This document shows, piece by piece, positions 8,030-16,945 of a stretch of DNA of 64,000 bases. Source of the stretch: Verrucomicrobiota bacterium (lineage in GTDB: Bacteria > Verrucomicrobiota > Verrucomicrobiia > CAIQCK01); contig JAPLTX010000002.1 of the NCBI GenBank assembly GCA_026397915.1, positions 1 through 64,000 on the forward strand, read 5' to 3'. The stretch's first letter is position 1. Each line of letters starts with the position of its first letter. The position numbers and the translations under genes were made by a program. The notes under the pieces are model-generated. The model worked only from the letters and a program-made list of their open reading frames with translations, was not told the origin of the DNA and searched no databases.

Positions 8030-9892
8030 ATGCAACAGATTCGTAATATCGCCATTATCGCGCACGTGGACCACGGCAAGACGACGCTCGTGGATTGCCT
8101 GCTCACGCAGTCGGGGACGTTCCGTGCCAACCAACAGGTCGCGGAGCGCATGATGGACTCCATGGACCTTGAGCGCGAGAAAGGCATCACGATCAGGGCC
8201 AAGAACGCCAGCTTCCACTACAAGGCCAGCGACGGCGTGGACTACAAGGTCAACATCGTGGACACACCCGGCCACGCGGACTTCGGCGGCGAGGTGGAGC
8301 GCATCATGAACATGGTGGACGGCTGCCTGCTCGTGGTGGACGCGTTCGACGGCCCGCAGGCGCAGACGCGATTCGTGCTGCGAAAGGCGCTGGAATCCGG
8401 CCTGATGCCGATCGTGGTGGTGAACAAGATTGACCGCCCCAATTCCAACCCGCTCGGCGCCCACGACAAGGTGGTGGACTTGATGCTGGAGTTGCACGCC
8501 AACGACCAGCAATTGGATTTTCCGACGATTTACGCCAGCGCCAAGGACGGTTTCGCAAAGCTTGCCCTCTCCGATGAGAGCCGCGACATGAAGCCGCTGT
8601 TCGAGGCGATCGTGAAGTATGTGCCGGCGCCAAAGGCGAACACTGATGCGCCGCTCCAAATCCTGATCGCAAATCTCGACTATTCCGACTACGTCGGCCG
8701 TATCGCCCTCGGCAAGATTTACGCCGGCAAAATCAAGGTGAACGACTCCGTCGTATGCATCCGCAAGGACGGCCGCCGCGAGCGGGCGCGTGTGTCGAAG
8801 CTTTATTCGTTCACGGGTATGCAGCGCATTGAGTTGGAGGAGGCCAGTGCCGGCGACATCGTCGGTCTCGCGGGCTTTGAGGAAGTCTCCATTGGCGAAA
8901 CCATCGTGGACGACGAGTCGCGTGACCCGATGCCGTTCGTTGAGATTGACCCGCCGACGATCGAGATGCAGTTCGCCGTCAATAACGGCCCTCTCGCCGG
9001 TCGCGAGGGAAAATTCGTCACTGCCCGCAACATCCGCGAGCGGCTCTATCGCGAAACGCGCATGAACATCAGCCTCGCCGTCCGCGACACCGACGACGGC
9101 AACGTGTTCATGGTCAGCGCCCGCGGCGAAATGCAAATCGCCGTGCTCGTGGAACAGATGCGCCGCGAGGGCTTTGAGGTCCTTGTATCGCGACCCGAAG
9201 TCATCTACCGCCCCAGCCCCACCGGCCAGATGCTGGAGCCAATCGAGACGCTGTGGCTGGAAATCCAGCAGGACCACCTCGGCGACATTTTGCAGAACCT
9301 CGCCGCGCGCAAGGCCGAGATTACCAACATGAACCATCACGGCAGTCAGACCGGCGTCGGCGGACACGTGACGGTCGAGGCCATCATCCCGACGCGCGGC
9401 CTGATCGGGTTCGAGTCGGACCTTGTGAACATCACGCGTGGCACCGGCGTCATATCGCACCTTTTCAAGGAATACGGCCAGTTGCGCGGCGAGATTGACA
9501 CCCGCCGTGGCGGCGTGCTCATCGCCACGGAGGATGGATTGTCCACCGCCTACGCGCTCGACTACATCCAGGAACGCGGCCGCATGTTCATCGGACCAGC
9601 CGAAGAGGTTTACCAAGGCATGATTGTCGGCGAAACAGGCCGGCCGGAGGACATCGCCGTCAACGTCTGTCGCACCAAAAAACTCAGCAACATGCGCAGC
9701 CAGGGCGATGGCAAAGGCATTCAACTCGAGCCGCCGATGAAGATGAGCTTGGAGCGATGCATCGAATACATCGGTCCCGACGAGTTCGTCGAGGCGACGC
9801 CAAAGAATCTCCGGTTGCGCAAGCGGCTGCTCCGCGAACTCGACCGCCGCCGCAACGAGCCAAGGCGAACGGCCGAGGCAGTGAAGAGTTGA
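8030..9892 (+). CDS. typA: Ribosome-associated GTPase TypA/BipA
   Basis: Translational GTPase of the elongation-factor family that binds the 70S ribosome and helps 50S assembly and growth at low temperature or under stress. 620 residues, the normal length for the family. G1 is AHVDHGKTT at 11-19, the G2/G3 region carries EREKGITI and [12 protein letters not shown], and G4 is NKID. The EF-G-like domains and the TypA-specific C-terminal domain ([12 protein letters not shown]) follow. I chose the ATG at 8030 because it gives the family N-terminus (MQQIRNIAI). The ribosome-binding sequence is weak and lies inside a leader hairpin. The last codons are made of a heptamer repeat that continues into the next gene. 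Confidence 0.97.
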   Translation: MQQIRNIAIIAHVDHGKTTLVDCLLTQSGTFRANQQVAERMMDSMDLEREKGITIRAKNASFHYKASDGVDYKVNIVDTPGHADFGGEVERIMNMVDGCLLVVDAFDGPQAQTRFVLRKALESGLMPIVVVNKIDRPNSNPLGAHDKVVDLMLELHANDQQLDFPTIYASAKDGFAKLALSDESRDMKPLFEAIVKYVPAPKANTDAPLQILIANLDYSDYVGRIALGKIYAGKIKVNDSVVCIRKDGRRERARVSKLYSFTGMQRIELEEASAGDIVGLAGFEEVSIGETIVDDESRDPMPFVEIDPPTIEMQFAVNNGPLAGREGKFVTARNIRERLYRETRMNISLAVRDTDDGNVFMVSARGEMQIAVLVEQMRREGFEVLVSRPEVIYRPSPTGQMLEPIETLWLEIQQDHLGDILQNLAARKAEITNMNHHGSQTGVGGHVTVEAIIPTRGLIGFESDLVNITRGTGVISHLFKEYGQLRGEIDTRRGGVLIATEDGLSTAYALDYIQERGRMFIGPAEEVYQGMIVGETGRPEDIAVNVCRTKKLSNMRSQGDGKGIQLEPPMKMSLERCIEYIGPDEFVEATPKNLRLRKRLLRELDRRRNEPRRTAEAVKS

Positions 9893-9915
9893 GAGTGAAG
9901 AATGAAGAGTGAAGT
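9881..9915 (+). repeat. Five tandem heptamers across the typA/glycosylase junction
   Basis: Exactly five 7-base units related to GTGAAGA lie end to end (GTGAAGA, GTTGAGA, GTGAAGA, ATGAAGA, GTGAAGT). They encode the last typA codons and its TGA, the purine-rich ribosome-binding stretch, and the ATG and first residues (MKSEV) of the next gene. Heptamer arrays of this style recall the STRR repeats of cyanobacteria. Confidence 0.75.
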
Positions 9916-10681
9916 TCGGAACGCGAAAGCCCTTCGCCGCGCGTTCCGCCTCCTCTACTGCCATTTCGGCCCACAACGCTGGTGGCCGGGCGACACACCG
10001 TTTGAGGTCTGCGTCGGCGCGATTCTCACGCAGAACACCGCCTGGACCAACGTTGAGAAGGCCATCGCCAATCTCCGCTGCGCCCGCGTCCTGACGCCGC
10101 AACGGTTGTGCGCCCTGCCCCACGCCAAACTGGCAACGCTGATCCGCCCTGCCGGCTACTTCAACGTCAAAGCGCGCCGGCTGCGCTCGTTCCTGGATTT
10201 CCTCCACGAACAATTCCGCGACGATCTGCACACGATGTTCCGGCTGCCGACAGCCGCGCTGCGCGAGAAACTGCTGGCCGTCAACGGCATCGGCCCGGAA
10301 ACAGCCGACTCAATCCTGCTCTACGCCGGCGGCCACGAGAGTTTCGTCGTGGATGCCTATACCAAGCGCATCATCGTCCGTCACGGCTGGGCACAGCGCG
10401 ACCCCGACTATCACGAAGTGAAGGAGCTATTTGAGCGGGCGTTAACAGAAGCTGAACCGCCAACCATCAATCACCAATCCCCAATCGCACTCCCCACCGC
10501 CCACGAGCCTTCTGGCATGTCCGTCGCAAGCGAGCGCCAGTCACCGCGCGCGCGCCTTTTCAACGAATACCACGCCCTGATCGTCGTCGTTGGCAAGCAC
10601 TACTGTCTCGCGCGCGAGCCGCGCTGCGAAGCGTGTCCCTTGCGCCCGCTGCTGCCGCGCGGCGGGTTGCGCAAGTTGTAA
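9902..10681 (+). CDS. Endonuclease III/MagIII-like DNA glycosylase
   Basis: HhH-GPD base-excision glycosylase of the group related to endonuclease III (COG2231/MagIII type), 259 residues. The helix-hairpin-helix reads VNGIGPETADS at 128-137. The lysine that makes endonuclease III a bifunctional glycosylase/lyase is a glutamate here (E133), while the catalytic aspartate is kept (FVVDAYTKR, D151), so a monofunctional glycosylase is expected. Three cysteines of an iron-sulphur motif are visible (C235, C242, C245); the fourth of endonuclease III is missing. Residues of about 186-217, between the ALTEA helix and LFNEYHALIV, form an insertion partly made of a heptamer repeat. The gene starts ten bases after typA and uses a repeat-derived start region. 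Confidence 0.85.
   Translation: MKSEVRNAKALRRAFRLLYCHFGPQRWWPGDTPFEVCVGAILTQNTAWTNVEKAIANLRCARVLTPQRLCALPHAKLATLIRPAGYFNVKARRLRSFLDFLHEQFRDDLHTMFRLPTAALREKLLAVNGIGPETADSILLYAGGHESFVVDAYTKRIIVRHGWAQRDPDYHEVKELFERALTEAEPPTINHQSPIALPTAHEPSGMSVASERQSPRARLFNEYHALIVVVGKHYCLAREPRCEACPLRPLLPRGGLRKL
10459..10486 (-). repeat. Four tandem heptamers inside the glycosylase gene
   Basis: On the minus strand four 7-base units follow each other (GATTGGG, GATTGGT, GATTGAT, GGTTGGC). They are translated in frame within a low-similarity insertion of the glycosylase (about residues 186-196). The same unit family recurs at 50207-50227. Confidence 0.7.
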
Positions 10682-10745
10682 CGGCTTTGGCGCGCAACTC
10701 GTCTTGCTTGCGCCGGACGATTGACCTAGAGTCGGAGGCACTGCC

Positions 10746-12155
10746 ATGCGAGCGATTCTCTTTATTGGGTTGGCCGCGCTCGGAGTGGTGAGCGCAGAGA
10801 TGGCTCCGCCGGCTGCAGACGCCGCGGAACCGGAGAAGAAACTGGTTTATGTCATTCCAGTCCAAACCGATATTAGCGTGCCCTTGGTCTATGTCGTGCG
10901 GAGGGGCGTGAAGGAGGCGGAACGGGCTGGCGCGCAAACCCTCATTCTCGACATGGATACCAACGGCGGTCGCGGCGACGCGATGGAGCCGATCATGGAC
11001 GTGCTGGCCAAATTCAACGGTGACACCGTAACGTTCGTGAATACCAAGGCATATTCGGCCGGCGCTTTCATCGCCGTTGCCACGAAACACATCTATATGG
11101 CTCCCGGTTCGGTCATTGGCGCGGCGACGCCCATGATGATGATGACGACGGGCGAGATGCCAAACATCCCTGACGCCATCCAGAAGAAATTCACCTCCGC
11201 CTACGCCGCCAAGATTCGCGCAACGGCGCAACGCAACGGTTACAACGCAACCGTCGTGGATAAAATGGTGGACAGCAGCTCGGACCTCGTGATTGACGGC
11301 AAGACGATGAAGCCGAAGGGCGAAATCCTCACCCTCACAAACGTCGAAGCCGAACAAAAATATGGCCAGCCGCCGAAGCCCCTGTTGTCGAGCGGCACGG
11401 TCAAGGACATGGACGAGTTATTTGACCAGATCGGGTTGAAAGGCGCCACGGTCGTAAAGATCGAGCCGACCGGCGTGGAGACGCTCGCTGATTGGATCAA
11501 CACCATCGCACCGATCCTGCTGGCGTTGGCCGCGCTGGGCATTTACTTGGAATTCAAGCTGCAAAGCTTCGGCCTGATTGGTGTGGCGGCAGTGGCGTGC
11601 CTCCTGCTGTTTTTCTTCGGCCAATACATCGCGGGACTGAGCGGCTACGAATACGCGTTGCTGTTCCTGGTCGGCGTGGCGCTTTTGGTGGTGGAAGTGT
11701 TCGTGCTGCCCGGACACCTTATTAGCGGCATGCTCGGCACGATATTCATTCTTGTGGCGGTGCTGATGGCGATGGTGGATCAGTATCCCGGCGGGCCGTG
11801 GGTGCCGGCCATCCCCGATCTGACGCGGCCGTTCATCAACCTCGGCATGGCGACGGTGCTGGCGTTGTTCATGATCGCCATCGCGGCGAAATTCCTGCCG
11901 CACACGAGCGCGTGGGACCAGTTGGCGTTGAAGGCGACCAGCGCAGGTGAGATCACCGCGCCCACGGTTGATTTGCAGCCGCAAGACTTGCTCGGCAAGG
12001 AAGGCGTCACGGTGTCGTTCCTGCGGCCGGCCGGCAAAGCCATGATCGGCGACCAACTGGCCGATGTCGTCACCGAAGGAGACTTGATTCCCAAGGACTC
12101 GCGTGTGAAGGTCGTCAAAGTCGAGGGTAACCGCGTTGTGGTAACAAAGGTCTAG
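10746..12155 (+). CDS. NfeD-type membrane serine protease (ClpP-class)
   Basis: Long NfeD protein of 469 residues. A signal peptide (residues 1-27) is followed by a ClpP/SppA-fold domain; KAYSAGAFIA carries the likely catalytic serine S104, and a lysine near 147-156 would complete a Ser-Lys dyad as in archaeal relatives. Residues of about 232-375 hold four to five membrane helices, and residues from 395 form the cytosolic or periplasmic OB-fold NfeD domain (LLGKEGVTVSFLRPAG...). The family works with flotillin/stomatin proteins, whose cleavage or scaffolding it controls. GGAGG lies six bases before the ATG. It opens the membrane operon that runs to 14280, and the next gene follows after five bases. 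Confidence 0.92.
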   Translation: MRAILFIGLAALGVVSAEMAPPAADAAEPEKKLVYVIPVQTDISVPLVYVVRRGVKEAERAGAQTLILDMDTNGGRGDAMEPIMDVLAKFNGDTVTFVNTKAYSAGAFIAVATKHIYMAPGSVIGAATPMMMMTTGEMPNIPDAIQKKFTSAYAAKIRATAQRNGYNATVVDKMVDSSSDLVIDGKTMKPKGEILTLTNVEAEQKYGQPPKPLLSSGTVKDMDELFDQIGLKGATVVKIEPTGVETLADWINTIAPILLALAALGIYLEFKLQSFGLIGVAAVACLLLFFFGQYIAGLSGYEYALLFLVGVALLVVEVFVLPGHLISGMLGTIFILVAVLMAMVDQYPGGPWVPAIPDLTRPFINLGMATVLALFMIAIAAKFLPHTSAWDQLALKATSAGEITAPTVDLQPQDLLGKEGVTVSFLRPAGKAMIGDQLADVVTEGDLIPKDSRVKVVKVEGNRVVVTKV

Positions 12156-12160
12156 AAGCC

Positions 12161-12625
12161 ATGTGGGAATGGATCGTTTTATTGTTGGTTGTCGGGCTGG
12201 TGCTCGTAATCGTTGAAGTGTTTCTGCCGAGCGGCTTGTTCGGCGTCGCTGGCGGGCTGTGCCTGATCGTGGCCATCGCCCTCACTTACTCGGACTACGG
12301 CGTCGCGGCAGGAACATGGCTCCTGGGCGGCGTGATTCTCGCGACTCTGTTCGGCTTGATCCTGTGGGTGAAGTTCTTTCCGAAGACGGCAACCGGCCGG
12401 AGCATGATGCTCAACCAAACGAGCGGCAACGTCGCGCCGGAGCAGGATTTCGCGGCGCTACTCCACAAGCGCGGCGTGGCGCGCAGCCACTTGCGCCCAT
12501 CGGGCATTGCGGAGATCGAGGGCCGGCGGGTGGACGTTATCAGCGAAGGCGGAATGATTCCGCCGGACACTGAGGTGCAGGTCGTTGCGGTGGATGGAAC
12601 AAGAATCGTTGTGCGGAAGATTTAA
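12161..12625 (+). CDS. Short NfeD protein
   Basis: 154 residues with two to three N-terminal membrane helices (about 3-25, 27-45, 50-70) and a C-terminal OB-fold (residues 95-154) that repeats the end of the long NfeD next door ([14 protein letters not shown] against VVKVEGNRVVVTKV). This is the short, protease-free type of NfeD. It presumably forms a membrane complex with the long NfeD and FloA encoded on either side, from which it is separated by 5 and 14 bases. Two NfeD forms in one operon with a flotillin is a known arrangement in several bacterial groups. Confidence 0.9.
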   Translation: MWEWIVLLLVVGLVLVIVEVFLPSGLFGVAGGLCLIVAIALTYSDYGVAAGTWLLGGVILATLFGLILWVKFFPKTATGRSMMLNQTSGNVAPEQDFAALLHKRGVARSHLRPSGIAEIEGRRVDVISEGGMIPPDTEVQVVAVDGTRIVVRKI

Positions 12626-12639
12626 GAAAAGGAGACATC

Positions 12640-13662
12640 ATGAATAGCATTGCAAGCTTGTTGGGAGTTTTGATAGCCGGCGTCCTCGTAGTTTTTGCGC
12701 TGATCGGCATCACACTTTTCCTCTACTTCCTCAACGTCTGGATTCGAGCGCTGGCCGCGCGCGCGCCCGTGTCCATCGTGTCGCTCATCGGCATGAAGCT
12801 GCGGCGCGTGCCCGTCGGCCTCATCGTGGACAACCGGATCACTGCGGTGAAGGCCGGCATTGATCTCACCACCGACCCGCTTGAGGCGCACTATCTCGCC
12901 GGCGGCAATGTCGAGCAAGTCGTGCTCGCGCTGATCGCCACGAAGAAAGCCGGTATCACGCTGAACTGGGACCGGGCGTGTGCGATTGACCTCGCCACCA
13001 AAGGCACCAGCAAGACCGTGCTCGACGCGGTGAAAGCTTCCATCAACCCACGCATCATTGATTGCCCCAGCACCAGCAGCGGACGCTCCACCATTGACGG
13101 CGTCGCGAAGGACGGCATCCAACTCAAGGTCAAGGCGCGCGTCACCGTTCGCACCAACCTCGACCGGTTCGTCGGCGGCGCGACGGAGGAAACCGTCATC
13201 GCGCGCGTCGGCGAAGGCATCGTCGCAGCGATCGGTTCCGCCGACTCCTACAAGCACGTCCTCGAAAACCCCGAGCGCATCAGCAAGACCTCGCTCGAAA
13301 AGGGTCTCGACGCCGGCACCGCGTTCGAAATCCTCTCCATTGACATCGCGGACGTGGACGTGGGCGAAAACATCGGCGCCCGCCTGAAACTCGACCAAGC
13401 CGAAGCCAACAAACGCATGGCACAAGCCGACGCGGAGGTGCGCCGCGCTGCCGCCGTCGCACTTGAGGCTGAAATGAAGGCGCGCACGCAGGAAATGCAG
13501 GCCAAGGTGGTCGAGTCCGAAGCCCAGGTGCCGCTTGCCATGGCCGAGGCGTTCCGCCAGGGCAATCTTGGCGTCATGGATTACTACCGGATGCGCAACA
13601 TCCAATCGGACACTTCGATGCGTCAGACCATCGCTGGCGAAGAAAAGCCGAAGCAGAATTGA
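12640..13662 (+). CDS. floA: Flotillin-like protein FloA
   Basis: SPFH/flotillin scaffold of bacterial functional membrane microdomains, 340 residues (family about 330). One membrane hairpin at residues 8-32 anchors the protein; the SPFH domain follows with the family segment [17 protein letters not shown] and [13 protein letters not shown], and the C-terminal third is a charged coiled coil rich in alanine and glutamate. AAGGAG stands seven bases before the ATG. Relative to relatives, a short serine-rich insertion (PSTSSGRST) precedes the VAKDG block. Its NfeD neighbours are the usual partners and may process or stabilise it. Confidence 0.95.
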   Translation: MNSIASLLGVLIAGVLVVFALIGITLFLYFLNVWIRALAARAPVSIVSLIGMKLRRVPVGLIVDNRITAVKAGIDLTTDPLEAHYLAGGNVEQVVLALIATKKAGITLNWDRACAIDLATKGTSKTVLDAVKASINPRIIDCPSTSSGRSTIDGVAKDGIQLKVKARVTVRTNLDRFVGGATEETVIARVGEGIVAAIGSADSYKHVLENPERISKTSLEKGLDAGTAFEILSIDIADVDVGENIGARLKLDQAEANKRMAQADAEVRRAAAVALEAEMKARTQEMQAKVVESEAQVPLAMAEAFRQGNLGVMDYYRMRNIQSDTSMRQTIAGEEKPKQN

Positions 13663-13665
13663 TCC

Positions 13666-14280
13666 ATGCAATTGCCGTTCCCCATGCTGGCATCGGGTGA
13701 CAGTTGGATCGGGCTCCTGATCTTCATCATCATTGCTGTCGTGTCCAGCCTCAGCAAGAAGATGCAAAAGGGACAGGAACCGGAGATGCCGGAGGAACTG
13801 CCACCGCGGCCTTTTCCGCCGCGGCCCGCGCCGCCACAGCATCGTCCGCCGGTCGTCGTCCAGCAACCGCAGCAGACGCGGCGCAGCCTGACAGAGGAGC
13901 AAGTGCAGGAAGTGTTGCGTCGAATGCGCAGACCCCAGAAAACGCAGGTTCCGCCGCCCGCGCCGCCCACCATCGAAACAGTCGAGGATGCACCGCGCCG
14001 GCTGGTCCAAGTAAAACGCGAAGAACCTGAACTGCCCTCCGAACATCCGGAGTTGGCGCCGCACGAGACCAAACTGCCATCCGTGCGTTCAGAAGCGGCA
14101 CCGCGTGAAGCGATGCCGTCTTCCGTGCAACCGTCGAGGGCCACCGCTGCGCCCGCCGCCGTTCTGTCGCCGCGCGCTTCCCTCTACCGCGAACAATTGC
14201 GCAGCCGGACGGAAATTCGCCGGGCCATCGTCCTGCGCGAACTTCTCGGCCCGCCGTTGGCGTTGCGCCAAGATTGGTGA
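13666..14280 (+). CDS. Small membrane-anchored proline-rich protein of the NfeD-FloA operon
   Basis: 204 residues, not a family I can name. A single membrane helix lies at about residues 14-29, followed by a proline/glutamine-rich linker (40-75), a short charged helix with SLTEEQVQEVLRRMRRP near 74-90, a long acidic and alanine-rich spacer, and a conserved-looking end (TEIRRAIVLRELLGPPLALR) that probably forms a helix. It starts three bases after floA, so it is translated with it. The linear design suggests an adaptor tethered to the FloA/NfeD domain with a C-terminal docking peptide. That role is inference. Confidence 0.75.
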   Translation: MQLPFPMLASGDSWIGLLIFIIIAVVSSLSKKMQKGQEPEMPEELPPRPFPPRPAPPQHRPPVVVQQPQQTRRSLTEEQVQEVLRRMRRPQKTQVPPPAPPTIETVEDAPRRLVQVKREEPELPSEHPELAPHETKLPSVRSEAAPREAMPSSVQPSRATAAPAAVLSPRASLYREQLRSRTEIRRAIVLRELLGPPLALRQDW

Positions 14281-14643
14281 AGCGCCTTCAAAGACACCCG
14301 AACGGTCGAGCAAGACTCCATCGAACTGTCGCGTTCCGCCTGCCAGTTCTCGAACACCCGCACGACAATCTCTCCCCGGCTTGGACGCCCAGGTTCCTTC
14401 CAACCGTTCTCTTTCATGATCGTCCTGTTGCGATCCATCGGACTGAGCAACGCTCATACACTCGGACTGGAGAAGTGTCCGTCACGCTCGGCGGACTGTC
14501 ATGTCAGAAACCGGCCTGCTTCGCGTCGGGAGATACCCAAAAACCACCGACTCGACACTATTCTTCCGCAGAAAGAATCACACCCTGGGAAAATCAGTTG
14601 CGCGACCGCGCAGGTCTGACTACTATGCGCGGACTTTGCGGGT
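14281..14643. other. Gap between the FloA operon and tRNA-Leu
   Basis: 363 bases with no supported gene. Short frames occur on both strands but none has a ribosome-binding site together with coding character. The last 45 bases contain the tRNA promoter (14598-14626). No clear terminator is seen after the FloA operon. Confidence 0.55.
14598..14626 (+). promoter_or_regulatory. Promoter of tRNA-Leu
   Basis: TTGCGC at 14598-14603, a 17-base spacer, and TACTAT at 14621-14626. Initiation near 14633 would leave a leader of about ten bases before the mature tRNA end, which is a normal layout for a tRNA gene. Confidence 0.6.
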
Positions 14644-14729
14644 GCCGGCGTGGCGGAATGGCAGACGCGGTGGACTCAAAATCCACTTCTCGCAAGGGAG
14701 TGGGGGTTCAAGTCCCTCCGCCGGCACCA
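14644..14729 (+). tRNA. tRNA-Leu (anticodon CAA)
   Basis: Complete class II tRNA of 86 bases with encoded CCA. The acceptor arms GCCGGCG and CGCCGGC pair perfectly. The anticodon stem GTGGA/TCCAC encloses the loop CTCAAAA, which gives anticodon CAA (reads UUG). A long variable arm follows, as expected for leucine, and the T-arm holds GGTTCAAGTCC. The discriminator base is A, also typical of leucine. Confidence 0.97.
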
Positions 14730-14784
14730 TCTTCTCTTGCATCTAAATGGCGGTTGAGAGGGGCCGCAACCTGCCGGCAAGGCG

Positions 14785-15216
14785 CTATTTCTTGTTGTTG
14801 AGAAGCCGATCGGCAAGCGTTTGAACGGCTTCGATGAAGAACGGCTTCATGAGGAACGCGCAGGCGCCGGCTTCTTGAACCATCGCGGTCCTCTCCTCAT
14901 TAAGGAAGCCACTCATCAAAACGATTTTGAGGTTCGGCTGCAACTCGTGCAGCTTTCGCGAGATTTCAATTCCGTTCATGCCCACCACCCCATTCATGTC
15001 CGCGAAGTAGAAATCCACGAAGGCCAAGTCAAAACCCTCCCGAGCGGCCAATTCCTGTGCTACGATGCCGTTGGGAGCAACGGCGGTCTTGTAACGCGGC
15101 TGTAGGAAGATGTTCCGAAGGTATTCTAAAATACTCGGCTCATCGTCCACGACAAGTATTCGTGCCACCTCACCCAATTGTGGATTTTGGTTTGCATCGC
15201 GGATTGAGTTCTGCAT
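14785..15216 (-). CDS. Stand-alone response regulator receiver (CheY-like)
   Basis: 143 residues consisting of one receiver domain. The acidic pair D24/D25, phospho-acceptor D68 (AFVDFYF), S102 (LMSGF) and K124 (LMKPF) are all in place, so it should be phosphorylated by a histidine kinase that is not in the window. I chose the ATG at 15216, with GGGGA upstream, rather than a start that would run 50 bases into the preceding gene. A loop after the phospho-site (ADMNGVVGMNG) is slightly longer than usual. It lies 22 bases behind the CpaE-like ATPase gene and probably shares its transcript. Confidence 0.9.
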   Translation of the reverse strand: MQNSIRDANQNPQLGEVARILVVDDEPSILEYLRNIFLQPRYKTAVAPNGIVAQELAAREGFDLAFVDFYFADMNGVVGMNGIEISRKLHELQPNLKIVLMSGFLNEERTAMVQEAGACAFLMKPFFIEAVQTLADRLLNNKK

Positions 15217-15238
15217 ACGTCGTCCCCTTTTGGCATGT

Positions 15239-16534
15239 CTATTTGTTTCCCAGCGTGATTGTCTTAGGTGCATAATCACGAACTGCACGCACCAACCCGT
15301 GCTGTTCCCTTGCCGGCTGCAACCGCTTGAGAAAGTCCTTCAAAGACGATCCCTTGCCAACATCAACACCGAGTCTTGCCGCCAGATCATTGATGGCTTG
15401 AGAAACGGCGGAGCCGGGATGGGTGAGCACGAAAGGCTGGCCCAGATTGATGGAGGCACACACCAGCCGATCTTCGTGTGGCACATGTGCAGCAACCGTT
15501 ACTCCGAGGGCGGCTTCGGCCTGTGATGTGCTTATGGACTTCGATTCTGGTTGGATGTCGTTGAGCACCACCTGGATCTTCTCGCGAGGAACATTCGCCT
15601 CCAACAAATGGCTCAAGTAGAGTCGTGCGGCGCGCAGCCGGGGCAAATCCACGCCAACTACCATCAGAATGGTGTCGCAAAAATCCAACGTGACGTTACT
15701 GACCTCGGTGCCCGTCACACCAACGTCCACGACGGTATATTTGAACCGGCTGCGCAATACTGCCAGGGCGGAAACAATGACGCCGCGCGGCAACTCTTGA
15801 CGATCGTAAGGCTCTGTTGTCGAGGCCGACAGCAGGGTGACGCCGCTGGCGTGGTTCTCCAGCAACGATTCGATCATTTCACGGTCCACGCCGCTGGCGG
15901 AGTCTGTAATGTCAGCCAAGGTGCGCTGCGGCCGGATGTCCAGGAATGTGGCGGCATCACCGGCGCGAACATTGATATCAGCCAGCGCGACATTGTTGCC
16001 GCCGGGGCTGACCCGTTCGGTCGCCCGGGCGATTGCACAACTGAGATTGACGGCCACCATCGTGCGCCCACAACCACCACGCGCCCCAGTGACAGCAATG
16101 ATCCTGCGGCTGTCTTCGTCGCCTCCCCCTGCGCCACCGCGGCGCAAGTTCGTTTTCTTGTTAAACGCATTCCGGATCGCATCCATCGTCCGGCCTTTTT
16201 GAAGCGGGGCCACCAGCAGCTCGCTTACGCCGGCGGTCATCATGCGGCGGAAGAGGTTCTCGTCCATAGCTTGCGACACCACCAGAAGCGTAGCGGAGTC
16301 AAGATTCTGCAACGCGAGATGCTCACACACCTCGATCCCCGATGTCGGCTTCAGGTTGTTGTGAACAAGGATCACATCCGGCCGTTTAATCAACGCCAGG
16401 CTCGTGCACTCATCCGCATTGACCGCACGGCCCACCACCTGACATGTCGGGTCGCCCGTCAGGAAGGAGCAAATCTGCTCGCAAGCAACTCCATCGCTGT
16501 CTGCAATCAGAATCTTAATCACTTGGGTCGCCAC
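15239..16534 (-). CDS. CpaE/TadZ-like ATPase with pseudo-receiver domain
   Basis: 431 residues related to CpaE/TadZ, the MinD-type proteins that place Flp/Tad pili. Residues 5-125 form a receiver-like domain in which the phosphorylatable aspartate is missing (VILVHNN, H58), so it is a pseudo-receiver. The deviant Walker A loop at 150-158 reads GARGGCGRT: both lysines usual for the MinD family (KGGxGKT) are arginines, which raises doubt about ATP hydrolysis. A MinD-like region (VVDVGVTG, Walker B position) follows. The start is GTG with an AAGAG-type ribosome site. No other tad/pil genes are nearby, but a true receiver gene follows directly, which suggests a regulatory pair. Confidence 0.85.
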   Translation of the reverse strand: MATQVIKILIADSDGVACEQICSFLTGDPTCQVVGRAVNADECTSLALIKRPDVILVHNNLKPTSGIEVCEHLALQNLDSATLLVVSQAMDENLFRRMMTAGVSELLVAPLQKGRTMDAIRNAFNKKTNLRRGGAGGGDEDSRRIIAVTGARGGCGRTMVAVNLSCAIARATERVSPGGNNVALADINVRAGDAATFLDIRPQRTLADITDSASGVDREMIESLLENHASGVTLLSASTTEPYDRQELPRGVIVSALAVLRSRFKYTVVDVGVTGTEVSNVTLDFCDTILMVVGVDLPRLRAARLYLSHLLEANVPREKIQVVLNDIQPESKSISTSQAEAALGVTVAAHVPHEDRLVCASINLGQPFVLTHPGSAVSQAINDLAARLGVDVGKGSSLKDFLKRLQPAREQHGLVRAVRDYAPKTITLGNK

Positions 16535-16594
16535 GTTTCTCTTATCCCGTTACCAAGAGTGATGGGCACATTACGCATACCTGCAAACTTTGCT

Positions 16595-16945
16595 TTATAT
16601 TAATGCTGCTGCCGTATCAGGGAGATTTGAGACGACTGACGCCCCTCCGCCCCAATTGGAATTGTGAGAAGCATCTTCGCAGTTTGTCTTTCGTCGCTTC
16701 TGGGTTTCTGTGCGGACGGCAATGTCTATCCGCTGCGGATGCTGGCAGAAATAACGGCCGCCGAAACGCGTTGCGTATCGGCACCGTGGCCGCTGTTCCA
16801 CCAAACACTCCACAAGCGGGGGTGTCGGATAGCTTTTGCCACGACAGATGGCAGGATCAGGTAACACATGAGCGACGATAAAGTGTTTGAGGACCTGCCT
16901 CTTCGAATGGTTGTAGGTCTTCGAATTCCTCTTCGATACGCTCAT
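16595..16945 (-). CDS. Small four-cysteine protein, copy 2 of a tandem pair
   Basis: 116 residues, no known family. The central part shares with its neighbour (16942-17181) the pattern LPDPA-x-CR ... LVEC-x-VEQ ... C-x-YA-x-R ... FC-x-HPQR, giving C-x12-C-x7-C-x11-C-x-H, which looks like a zinc or iron-sulphur site. A basic N-terminus (SKRNSKTYNHSKRQ) and a low-complexity C-terminus flank it. Its ATG overlaps the stop of the upstream copy (ATGA), so both are co-translated. The CpaE-like gene follows after 60 bases on the same strand. Base composition is less GC-rich than that of the metabolic genes. Confidence 0.7.
   Translation of the reverse strand: MSVSKRNSKTYNHSKRQVLKHFIVAHVLPDPAICRGKSYPTPPLVECLVEQRPRCRYATRFGGRYFCQHPQRIDIAVRTETQKRRKTNCEDASHNSNWGGGASVVSNLPDTAAALI

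Noticed and set aside
9881..9915. CRISPR array
   Set aside because: The units are seven bases, contiguous and without spacers; no cas gene is in the window.
14184..14450. Minus-strand frame after the FloA operon
   Set aside because: Mostly antisense to the proline-rich protein gene and without a ribosome site.
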